Shown here one piece after another: positions 1 to 4,696 of a DNA stretch of 7,056 nt. Positions within the stretch are counted from its first letter, which is position 1; each line of letters starts with the position of its first letter. Position numbers and translations under genes: made by a program. The notes below the pieces were generated by a model. That model saw only the letters and a program-made list of their open reading frames with translations. It did not search any database and had not been told where the DNA came from. This DNA is from Nitrososphaerales archaeon TH703 (GTDB lineage Archaea > Thermoproteota > Nitrososphaeria > Nitrososphaerales > Nitrososphaeraceae), in assembly GCA_014523525.1 (NCBI GenBank), contig JAATVL010000171.1, positions 1 through 7,056 on the forward strand. The letters run 5' to 3'.

Positions 1-77
1 AGATTGTTGAGCTTGTCGTATTTGTCTCTAAATTTATAAAACGCTATAGATTTATGACGGTAAAGTCAAGTAATTAG
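1..77 (+). CDS. Possible C-terminal end of an upstream gene (partial, unidentified)
   Basis: One plus-strand frame (codons from base 3) is open from the window edge to a TAG at 75-77, giving about 24 residues with a hydrophobic then basic character (it contains VSKFIKRYRF). The stop lies only 2 bases before the prefoldin ATG, which is operon-like spacing. In archaea prefoldin beta often follows a small KEOPS Pcc1-like or ribosomal-protein gene, so a Pcc1-like C-terminal helix is conceivable, but the fragment is too short to identify. An open stretch this short can arise by chance, and a good TATA box lies inside it. Confidence 0.27.
   Translation, partial: IVELVVFVSKFIKRYRFMTVKSSN
32..41 (+). 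promoter_or_regulatory. Candidate TATA box for prefoldin beta
   Basis: The sequence ATTTATAAAA matches an archaeal TATA box. Starting about 26 bp downstream, transcription would begin near base 63 and leave a leader of about 17 nt before the ATG at 80. No Shine-Dalgarno motif is visible in that leader. It is a sequence match only; if the upstream open frame is a real gene, this box lies inside it. Confidence 0.4.
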
Positions 78-79
78 AA

Positions 80-472
80 ATGAGTGAACAAGAAATTCCA
101 CCGTGGTTAAGAGAGCAACTTTCAAGGCTACAGCAGCTGCAGCAAAATTTACAAGCTATTATGATGCAAAAACAACAACTTGAAGCAGAATCTGTTGAGA
201 TAGAAAAGGCTACCGAAGAACTTAAGAAATCAGGAGAGGATGAAGCAATCTACAAGAGTGTTGGACCTTTATTGATTAAAACCAAAAAGGATGATACTCT
301 TAAGGAGCTAGACGAAAAGAAAGATCTCTCAAACACTCGCTTGGTAGTTCTAGGTAAACAAGAGACAAGAGTAAAGGAGAATTTAAAGGAAGTTGAAAAC
401 AAGATAAATGAAATGATTCGAATGGGACAAGGGCAAGCAAGTAATTTGGGTACCAAGCCAAACAATCGATGA
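80..472 (+). CDS. pfdB: Prefoldin subunit beta
   Basis: Beta subunit of archaeal prefoldin, a cytosolic alpha2-beta4 jellyfish-shaped chaperone that captures unfolded proteins with its coiled-coil tentacles and passes them to the thermosome. The 130 residues show the family pattern: an N-terminal heptad-rich helix (PPWLREQLSRLQQLQQNLQA, about residues 7-26, running on to about 50), a central hairpin around the hallmark IYKSVGPLLIK (57-67), and a C-terminal helix (about 72-115) with the typical KQETRVKENLKE. A short polar tail follows (116-130). Length is slightly above the usual 110-125 because of this tail. The ATG at 80 gives the standard N-terminus and no better start is visible. No Shine-Dalgarno sequence precedes it. 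Function is a confident family assignment. Confidence 0.95.
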   Translation: MSEQEIPPWLREQLSRLQQLQQNLQAIMMQKQQLEAESVEIEKATEELKKSGEDEAIYKSVGPLLIKTKKDDTLKELDEKKDLSNTRLVVLGKQETRVKENLKEVENKINEMIRMGQGQASNLGTKPNNR

Positions 473-477
473 TTTTT
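473..477 (+). terminator. Weak oligo-T tract after prefoldin beta
   Basis: Five consecutive T residues follow the TGA stop directly. Archaeal transcription commonly ends at T-rich stretches without a hairpin, so this is a plausible but weak terminator. The rest of 473-710 is AT-rich intergenic DNA in which I see no gene; it contains a 9-base direct repeat (TCTCACTTT at 479-487 and 562-570) of unclear meaning. Confidence 0.25.
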
Positions 478-654
478 GTCTCACTTTGAATAATTCTTTA
501 ATCTAAGTGAGCATTTTAATCACTAATTTAGAGAACACGATTTCTGGACAGAAACTGCTTATCTCACTTTAGTCCAATTTAAGAATTAATTTACATGTTT
601 GACAGAAAAACCTTTTACGTCATATTGACTCCGAAACTAATATCCTCTTAATTG

Positions 655-680
655 TGGTTGTTCACACAACTGGAAAAAAA
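655..680 (-). terminator. Candidate terminator of the Lrp-type gene
   Basis: Read on the minus strand, a run of seven T (complement of A at 674-680) lies about 30 bases after the TAG stop of the regulator gene. It is followed by a small hairpin whose core is GTTGT/ACAAC (657-661 with 666-670), extended by two wobble pairs. An oligo-T tract is the usual archaeal termination signal; the hairpin is probably incidental. Confidence 0.42.
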
Positions 681-710
681 TTAGAACCAGATACATATTC
701 AAACCTATCC

Positions 711-1169
711 CTATTCTTTTGCCGGGATGGGAATTTCTCTCGTTGTTTTTCTCATTTCAATAAATGTCTCCGTCTTCTGTACTCCTTCGATACGACCGAC
801 TCGTTCCGATATCAACTGGTGCATTTCGTCTAAAGAGTGAGAATTCATTGTTACTAATATATCAAATCTCCCTGTAACCTCAGAAACTTCCGTAACACCC
901 GGAATGCTGAATAATTCACTCAAAACATTGTCTCTCAACTTTGAATCCATGTTTATACCAGTTAGCGCCTTCACATTAAACCCAAGCGCTTCATCATTCA
1001 TCAATATCGTGAATTTTCTAATAATTCCCCTCTTTACTAATCTCTTAATCCTGCTATAAACTACCGATGCGTTGATATTGATTTTCCTTGAAAGTCTGGG
1101 AACCGAAATAGATGCATCATTTGAAAGTTCCTCCAAAATTTTAAGATCTAAATCGTCAATTTTATACAT
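711..1169 (-). CDS. Lrp/AsnC-family transcriptional regulator
   Basis: DNA-binding regulator of the feast/famine (Lrp/AsnC) family, which forms dimers or higher oligomers and responds to amino acids or related metabolites. From the ATG at 1169 the protein has 152 residues, normal for the family. It begins YKIDDLDLKILEELSNDAS, the typical N-terminus, followed by a winged helix-turn-helix (about residues 3-52; SRKININASVVYSRIKRL covers the recognition helix). The C-terminal RAM ligand-binding domain (about 65-140) contains VTGRFDILVTM and RIEGVQKTETFI. A GTG at 1178 would add three residues, but the ATG start fits the family better. Its minus-strand neighbour upstream is aspartate-semialdehyde dehydrogenase, 86 bases away, so it may sense or control aspartate-family amino acids; that link is inference. 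A TATA-like ATTTATTAAC (complement of 1201-1210) suggests its own promoter. Confidence 0.88.
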   Translation of the reverse strand: MYKIDDLDLKILEELSNDASISVPRLSRKININASVVYSRIKRLVKRGIIRKFTILMNDEALGFNVKALTGINMDSKLRDNVLSELFSIPGVTEVSEVTGRFDILVTMNSHSLDEMHQLISERVGRIEGVQKTETFIEMRKTTREIPIPAKE

Positions 1170-1255
1170 AGAAATCACTTATTATATCGTAAATTTTGAG
1201 GTTAATAAATGTATTAATTTCAATTTTATTTATTTTTTTTATCAATAATGCACGA

Positions 1256-2332
1256 TTAAATAATTTTTTTCGATTTAAACAGCTCAGCCAATAATATAGC
1301 ACCCTTTGCAGAACCCATTTTTTCATTGTGAGTTAAGAGTACATATTTTATACCGTTCTTAAATACAGTATCCTTTCGCAATCTTCCAACAACAGTCGAC
1401 ATTCCATCATTAATCTCCCTATCAATTCTTGGCTGAGGTCTCGTAGGATCGTCATGAACAATAATATAATCTTGTGGTGCAGAAGGCAACTCTCTTATTG
1501 ATACAGATTTGGAAAAGTTAATCATTGATTCTTTTACCTGATCAGGTAAAGCAGCTTTCTTCAGTTCAGCAAAAACTGTTTCAGTATGTCCATCCATTAC
1601 GGGTACTCTTGTACATGTACAGCTTACCTTTACGGAAGCATTCACGATTGAATTACCATCAAACTTTCCTAGGATCTTTTTTGTTTCGACTTGAACCTTT
1701 TCCTCTTCTTTTGGTATGTACGGGATTACATTGTCCATGATATCTAATGCAATTACTCCCGGAGATCTACCAGCTCCAGAAAGAGCCTGTAGTGAAGTCA
1801 TAAAAACACTTTCCAATCCCATTTCATCCATTAATGGCTTGAGCGTTATGGCCATGCCTGTTGTTGTACAGTTAGGTAATGGTGCAATAAAGCCATTCCA
1901 TTTCCTATTCTTTCTCTGAATGTTTAACAATTCACAGTGTTCATCATTGAGCCCTGGAATTAATATGGGAACGTCGTCTTCATATCTAAATGCGGCGGCG
2001 GTACTTATTACAGGGACTTCTGTTGCCATTCTTGGTTCAATCATCTTCGCATCTTCAGATTCAAGAGCGGTAAATATAAGATCAACTTTATTCGGGTTTA
2101 TTTCTTCAACTCTATTTAGGACCATTTCTCTTACATTTTCAGGAATATTCTCCTTATTATGCCATTTGAGTAGCGAAGTATTTGGATCTCTAAGTGCATC
2201 AATGTATCTTTTTCCTGCAGATCTCTCTGAGGATGCAATTTGTACCAATTCGAACCATGGGTGTTTATTGAGTCCAATAACAAATTCTTGCCCTACAGCG
2301 CCCGTCGCACCTATCACCGCAACTTTTAACAT
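1256..2332 (-). CDS. asd: Aspartate-semialdehyde dehydrogenase (archaeal/fungal type)
   Basis: Catalyses NADPH-dependent reduction of 4-aspartyl phosphate to aspartate 4-semialdehyde in the cytosol, the branch-point precursor of threonine, methionine and, where the DAP route exists, lysine. The 358 residues match the archaeal/fungal branch, whose members are about 350 aa. Visible motifs are the N-terminal dinucleotide-binding loop GATGAVGQ (8-15), the catalytic cysteine in PNCTTTGMA (Cys155), SGAGRSPG (185-192), and the substrate/catalytic segment RVPVMDGHTE with Arg242 and His249. The Rossmann domain spans about 1-150 plus the C-terminal helix (about 336-354); the catalytic/dimer domain lies between. 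The ATG at 2332 gives the canonical MLKVAVIGATG start. Only a weak TATA-like ATATTA near 2362 is seen upstream. Sulfolobales malonyl-CoA reductase belongs to the same superfamily, so a secondary role in carbon fixation cannot be excluded. Confidence 0.94.
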   Translation of the reverse strand: MLKVAVIGATGAVGQEFVIGLNKHPWFELVQIASSERSAGKRYIDALRDPNTSLLKWHNKENIPENVREMVLNRVEEINPNKVDLIFTALESEDAKMIEPRMATEVPVISTAAAFRYEDDVPILIPGLNDEHCELLNIQRKNRKWNGFIAPLPNCTTTGMAITLKPLMDEMGLESVFMTSLQALSGAGRSPGVIALDIMDNVIPYIPKEEEKVQVETKKILGKFDGNSIVNASVKVSCTCTRVPVMDGHTETVFAELKKAALPDQVKESMINFSKSVSIRELPSAPQDYIIVHDDPTRPQPRIDREINDGMSTVVGRLRKDTVFKNGIKYVLLTHNEKMGSAKGAILLAELFKSKKII

Positions 2333-2440
2333 AATGTGCGGTTATTCAGAACGCAACTAATATTCGTTTTCAGAAAAAACATAATCTTATCCATTTTTGT
2401 AATGCATACTACATTTATTACGCCAAAATAATGACTGAAA

Positions 2441-2456
2441 GCTGTAGAGATACAGC
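2441..2456 (+). other. Perfect 6-bp hairpin with a GAGA (GNRA) loop
   Basis: GCTGTA and TACAGC pair perfectly around the loop GAGA, a stable GNRA tetraloop when transcribed from the plus strand. A TATA-like TTTATTA at 2414-2420 would place a transcription start at about 2443, close to the 5' arm, so it could form near the 5' end of a leader ahead of the decayed signal-peptide gene. Whether it is transcribed is unknown. Confidence 0.35.
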
Positions 2457-2490
2457 AAGACTAAGAAGGAAAAAATATTATCAGCTATTA

Positions 2491-2633
2491 ATGAAGTAAT
2501 AAGTAAGAAAGGAAGAGACTGGGAATAGTTGGAATTTTATTGGTAGTAACAGTTTTTGCTGCTTCCATGTCGGCTACGAACTGGGGACTAGCTTATAAGA
2601 TTTATTGCACAATTTCTTGCAGGCAAAAGTAAA
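2491..2633 (+). pseudogene. Decayed start of a secreted-protein gene (signal peptide remnant)
   Basis: Codons from 2507 read ERKRLGIVGILLVVTVFA, continuing through about 2581 to a polar, Ala-ending region (SATNWGLA). This has the basic n-region, hydrophobic core and small-residue cleavage site of a Sec signal peptide. It has no start in frame: a TAA lies at 2504-2506, and the nearest upstream ATG (2491) is in another frame. After the presumed cleavage site the frame runs only to a TAA at 2631-2633. A one-base indel after the ATG plus one substitution at the TAA would join ATG to the signal sequence, so I read it as the broken 5' end of a former exported-protein gene. A chance hydrophobic stretch is possible, but the n-h-c pattern argues against it. 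Confidence 0.5.
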
Positions 2634-2637
2634 TGCA

Positions 2638-2698
2638 CATGACTACTTAACCCGTTATTAGTAATCTTAAGCAAGGCATCATTAATTATTAAGTCATG
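2638..2698. repeat. Imperfect inverted repeat
   Basis: CATGACT plus TAA (2638-2644 and 2648-2650) is complementary to TTAAGTCATG (2689-2698), giving a 10-bp stem with a 3-base bulge and a 38-base loop. It lies beyond the 3' end of the secreted-protein gene on the minus strand, so it could fold in that transcript's 3' end. Chance occurrence in AT-rich DNA cannot be excluded. Confidence 0.3.
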
Positions 2699-2700
2699 GG

Positions 2701-2705
2701 AAAAA
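2701..2705 (-). terminator. Weak oligo-T tract after the secreted-protein gene
   Basis: On the minus strand five T residues occur about 35 bases after the TGA stop (complement of AAAAA at 2701-2705) in a generally T-rich stretch. This is consistent with an archaeal terminator but weak. Confidence 0.25.
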
Positions 2706-2739
2706 TAATTTGATAAGAAAGATATGCTATAACTGATTT

Positions 2740-3531
2740 TCATCTTGCAACTAGGTTATGTATGTGTCCTGTGTGTGATGTAACTCTATGCTCACATTCT
2801 GTTCCTTCAGGTGGATTTAACTCGTTGGCAGAGACGCATGCAAAAAACAAATCTCCTTTTTGGATCGGCCCAATTTCAGGAATCTTGTCAAATACGAATG
2901 GAACGATTATCGTGTTGTCGTCAGATTTTTTGAGCAACTTTTGTGCATCTATTGTCTTTGACTCAATTTCACCTTTAATCATGGTAACCACTTTGAGATC
3001 CTTTACGTCTTTTCTATCAGAAAGCGGTATCGAGACTCTAATAATTGGATTCTTTATTTCCTCACCATTGACAGTTTGGAACGACCCGGTAGACAAAGTA
3101 ACCCCAGGCCCCGAACCTATGCTTATCGTGTTTTTTCCATTTGGTTTCAGATTACCCTCTACGCAAGAATAGGATTTCATCTGATCTGTTTGCGCATTAA
3201 GGTCATAGGCACATACAAAATACTCGTCCCGGTTGCCAGCAGTAACAACGTCATTTTTCTTATTAAATTCAAATGAAACAGTAGCGGTTTCTGAATTTAG
3301 GTCTTTGCCTTCTAAATATTTTGTTTGGTTTTCGCCGTTGGCAGAGGCCACAACCTTCAGTTTATTTGGGTTATCTAATTTTTTCAAATTTATTTTAGGA
3401 TCAATCGTAAACTTTCCTGCTGCAATTGCCTTATTTGAAGAACCAAGCAATGCAAAGGAGAAAACTAATGCCACTACTGAAAGGAATAAGAAAGAATATG
3501 GCAGGTTACTACTGATTCGCATTTTTTGCAT
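2740..3531 (-). CDS. Secreted two-domain protein of unknown function
   Basis: I do not recognise the family. The 263 residues begin with a Sec-type signal peptide: n-region 1-13, hydrophobic core about 14-32 (FLFLSVVALVFSFALLG within it), likely cleavage after AIAA near residue 38. The mature part consists of two similar halves: LKVV (58-61) with a Cys pair at 107 and 123, and LKVV (179-182) with a Cys pair at 232 and 246. Equivalent positions are offset by 121-125 residues. VSFEF/VPFVF strands and EYFVCA/DLFFAC segments also align. I infer two beta-rich domains, each with one disulfide, acting outside the membrane. The C-terminus carries four histidines (248, 253, 256, 258). There is no obvious membrane or wall anchor besides the signal peptide. 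ATG 3531 is taken as start; ATG 3522 also fits. An A/T-rich box about 26 bp upstream suggests leaderless transcription. Confidence 0.8.
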   Translation of the reverse strand: MQKMRISSNLPYSFLFLSVVALVFSFALLGSSNKAIAAGKFTIDPKINLKKLDNPNKLKVVASANGENQTKYLEGKDLNSETATVSFEFNKKNDVVTAGNRDEYFVCAYDLNAQTDQMKSYSCVEGNLKPNGKNTISIGSGPGVTLSTGSFQTVNGEEIKNPIIRVSIPLSDRKDVKDLKVVTMIKGEIESKTIDAQKLLKKSDDNTIIVPFVFDKIPEIGPIQKGDLFFACVSANELNPPEGTECEHRVTSHTGHIHNLVAR

Positions 3532-3555
3532 AGTTTATGTAGATGAAATTACAAT

Positions 3556-3563
3556 TATTTAAT
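3556..3563 (-). promoter_or_regulatory. Candidate TATA box for the secreted-protein gene
   Basis: On the minus strand the sequence TTAAATAA lies with its centre about 28 bp before the ATG at 3531. With the usual archaeal spacing this puts the transcription start at or next to the start codon, giving a leaderless mRNA. The surroundings are very AT-rich, so the match is not strong. Confidence 0.35.
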
Positions 3564-3601
3564 TATTGAGGAAAGACAATTCATTAAAGCTGAACAATAC
3601 G

Positions 3602-4094
3602 TTACTGAACTACGTTTCCGTAATCGAATTTCAAGATATCAGAATTTTTTCGTAGAATTTGTAAGGTTACGTTTTCAAATGTTAGTTTCATAATACTAAC
3701 ACTCCAGTTTTTGTTAGGACATATTTCTGACGATAAAGGAACAGTTGGCGCCCCGAATGTGAGAGAGCCCTTAATTTTACCATCTTATGGCTTAATAATC
3801 AATGTCTGATTTTGCATTTTTTTGAAATCAACCTTTTTGGGTGCGGGACTGTTTCCGCCAGGGTTGACGCATTGAAGTTGCGAGTGACTAATGCCAGAAA
3901 AATTTGCGGTTACTACTTTTTTTCCAAGCGAGGATGCCTTAAACTTTGCAGTAAGAGTTATCAGGATTCTTTGATATAGTTGGGGTTCCTGAGAAATGAG
4001 GTTCTGCTGCGCTGACGGTATGAACCATCAATGCCAATCCAAAGCCTAGTACTAGGCTAAATTTAGTTATATCGGATAGTTTTCCTGGAATCAT
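3602..4094 (-). pseudogene. Pseudogene of a secreted protein (one frameshift, one stop)
   Basis: From the ATG at 4094 the frame encodes a signal peptide (hydrophobic FSLVLGFGLALMVHTVSA, then AEPHFSGTPTISKNPD) and stops at TAA 3939-3941. From about 3970 the sequence continues sensibly in another frame: ITLTAKFKASSLGKKVVTA, then a segment with CVNPGGNSP, an in-frame TAA at 3785-3787, and then a segment with EICPNKNWSVSI, LTFENVTLQ and a final TAA at 3602-3604. The total of 493 bases is 3n+1, consistent with one net extra base. Undamaged, it would be about 163 aa. The CxNPGGNxP and CPNxxWxxxI pattern resembles small secreted proteins seen in Actinobacteria and, as I recall, in soil thaumarchaea; their function is unknown to me. 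Sequencing error could mimic one lesion, less easily two. Confidence 0.78.
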
Positions 4095-4106
4095 TCCATT
4101 CGATTG

Positions 4107-4119
4107 AAGAATTATTCTT
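4107..4119. repeat. Perfect 6+1+6 palindrome upstream of the pseudogene
   Basis: AAGAAT and ATTCTT flank a single base, 12 bases before the pseudogene's ATG on the minus strand. The size and symmetry would suit a dimeric regulator, so it may be a relic operator, but short AT-rich palindromes are common in such DNA. Confidence 0.25.
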
Positions 4120-4163
4120 TCTATTAACTATGATGGTATTAGATTTCAGTTCTTTTTCCATTT

Positions 4164-4232
4164 AAGATAAATTCTGGCATATCCTAAGGTAGAGATGTGT
4201 TCCGTTTAGGGCGCCGTTAGTTAATTTATCTT
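4164..4232 (-). repeat. 10-bp inverted repeat directly after the small membrane-protein gene
   Basis: AAGATAAATT (4164-4173) and AATTTATCTT (4223-4232) are perfect complements. The outer arm abuts the stop codon of the minus-strand 49-aa gene. A nested stem pairs CCTAAGG (4183-4189) with CC and TTAGG (4202-4203, 4206-4210) around a two-base bulge. In the minus-strand mRNA this would form a two-tier 3' hairpin, possibly stabilising the transcript or helping termination. No oligo-T follows it. A 10-bp arm alone could arise by chance in AT-rich DNA of this length. Confidence 0.4.
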
Positions 4233-4382
4233 TTAAGCAGGTGAATGTTTGATTTCCTCTGGAGTTCCTACGGGACTTTCCTTGTTCTTAGCAACTCTCT
4301 TAGCTCTCGATCCAAACAAGATTGCAACGAATGCAATAAAGACACCGAACACGATGGCGTATGATATCAGTGCGTCGGCCAT
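4233..4382 (-). CDS. Small single-helix membrane protein (49 aa), unknown function
   Basis: An ATG at 4382 opens a 49-codon frame ending in TAA at 4233-4235. Residues 5-24 (LISYAIVFGVFIAFVAILFG) form one strong transmembrane helix. It is followed by a basic patch (SRAKRVAKNK, 25-34) that by the positive-inside rule puts the C-terminus in the cytoplasm, then a polar tail rich in Pro and Glu. A clear TATA-like TTTATAAT lies about 40 bp upstream, giving a predicted leader of about 15 nt, and codons look like ordinary archaeal coding use. These points support a real gene despite its size. Such proteins are often small subunits or assembly factors of membrane complexes, but nothing here identifies a partner. 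Confidence 0.7.
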   Translation of the reverse strand: MADALISYAIVFGVFIAFVAILFGSRAKRVAKNKESPVGTPEEIKHSPA

Positions 4383-4419
4383 AGATTAAATAATATAATA
4401 CACAAAGCTTGAGATAAGT

Positions 4420-4427
4420 ATTATAAA
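4420..4427 (-). promoter_or_regulatory. TATA box for the 49-aa membrane protein
   Basis: On the minus strand TTTATAAT is a good archaeal TATA element. Its centre at about 4424 predicts a transcription start near 4398, 16 bases before the ATG at 4382. It is the best TATA match in this divergent intergenic region for the leftward gene. Confidence 0.5.
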
Positions 4428-4530
4428 TCAGGCAAAAAATGCCAATTAAATTAAACTTGTCGTCCAAAAACAGAAAAAATTAGACCTTTGTGAAATGTTC
4501 GGCTTAACCAGAAGATAGAGACGAGATTTC

Positions 4531-4576
4531 TTTATTACTCGCTTGGTAGAATTAAGTAAGACCAATGAGTAATAGA
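4531..4576. repeat. Long imperfect hairpin in the divergent promoter region
   Basis: The outer stem pairs 4531-4540 with 4567-4576 (core ATTACTC/GAGTAAT, one G-T wobble). After a 2-by-1 internal loop, an inner stem pairs TTGGT (4543-4547) with ACCAA (4561-4565), leaving a 13-base loop. About 15 pairs in two aligned stems is more than I would expect by chance here. It could be an operator, part of a small RNA, or a terminator (TTTTT starts 10 bases beyond it on the plus strand). No tRNA or C/D-box features were seen. Confidence 0.45.
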
Positions 4577-4629
4577 ATTAATTCAATTTTTGATTTTAGC
4601 TTTGTCCATTTTACTGAAAAATTTCGTCT

Positions 4630-4659
4630 TAGTCTTATAGAATTTAGATTGCAAGACTA
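4630..4659. repeat. Inverted repeat just upstream of the cobalamin-cluster TATA box
   Basis: TAGTCTT (4630-4636) and AAGACTA (4653-4659) are perfect inverted copies 23 bases apart centre to centre, about two DNA turns. The left arm also sits in a tandem GTCTTA-GTCTTA (4626-4637). The site ends 8 bases before the TATA box, where an archaeal activator or repressor would bind. It is a candidate operator by position only. Confidence 0.33.
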
Positions 4660-4667
4660 TCCATTCA

Positions 4668-4674
4668 TTTTATA
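4668..4674 (+). promoter_or_regulatory. TATA box of the cobalamin cluster
   Basis: TTTTATA is centred about 25 bp before the ATG at 4697. That is the standard archaeal TATA-to-start distance, so the mRNA is probably leaderless and begins at or beside the first codon. The lack of any Shine-Dalgarno sequence before the ATG agrees with this. Confidence 0.5.
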
Positions 4675-4696
4675 CAACACCTCATATGGAATTTGA

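Larger units (their letters stand above)
2333..2739. other. Long intergenic region with gene debris and possible RNA structures
   Basis: No intact gene of convincing length is visible in these 407 bases. They hold a TATA-like TTTATTA (2414-2420), a 22-codon ATG-initiated frame (2431-2499, ending TAA) with no recognisable features, a perfect tetraloop hairpin (2441-2456), the remains of a signal-peptide-coding sequence (about 2491-2633) and an imperfect inverted repeat (2638-2698). The last three are listed separately. Confidence 0.6.
4383..4696. other. Divergent intergenic region before the cobalamin cluster
   Basis: No protein-coding gene or tRNA was found in these 314 bases. They hold the leftward TATA box, a large imperfect hairpin (4531-4576), the inverted repeat at 4630-4659, and the rightward TATA box of the cobalamin cluster, all listed separately. 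A five-T run at 4587-4591 follows the hairpin on the plus strand. The region separates two divergent transcription units and is the natural place for their regulation. Confidence 0.6.

Noticed and set aside
460..710. C/D-box small RNA after prefoldin beta, suggested by CGATGA at the stop codon.
   Set aside because: No proper C box and no matching D, C' and D' boxes at suitable spacing.
1170..1178. GTG at 1178 as the start of the Lrp-type regulator.
   Set aside because: The ATG at 1169 gives the canonical family N-terminus; the extra three residues add nothing conserved.
1525..2360. Several plus-strand open frames of 67-146 codons opposite asd.
   Set aside because: They are antisense shadows of a well-supported dehydrogenase and have no coherent domains.
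2431..2499. 22-codon ATG-initiated frame (MTESCRDTARLRRKKYYQLL...) as a small gene.
   Set aside because: It is short, has no recognisable features and overlaps the hairpin; it is as likely to be chance.
2762..3562. Plus-strand open frames of 66-136 codons opposite the secreted-protein gene.
   Set aside because: They are shadows: the minus-strand gene has a signal peptide, a duplicated domain pattern and a promoter, and these have none.
4383..4696. Cobalamin riboswitch or tRNA before the cobalamin cluster.
   Set aside because: No B12-box-like sequence, no tRNA arms or T-loop motif; the predicted mRNA is leaderless, leaving no room for a riboswitch.
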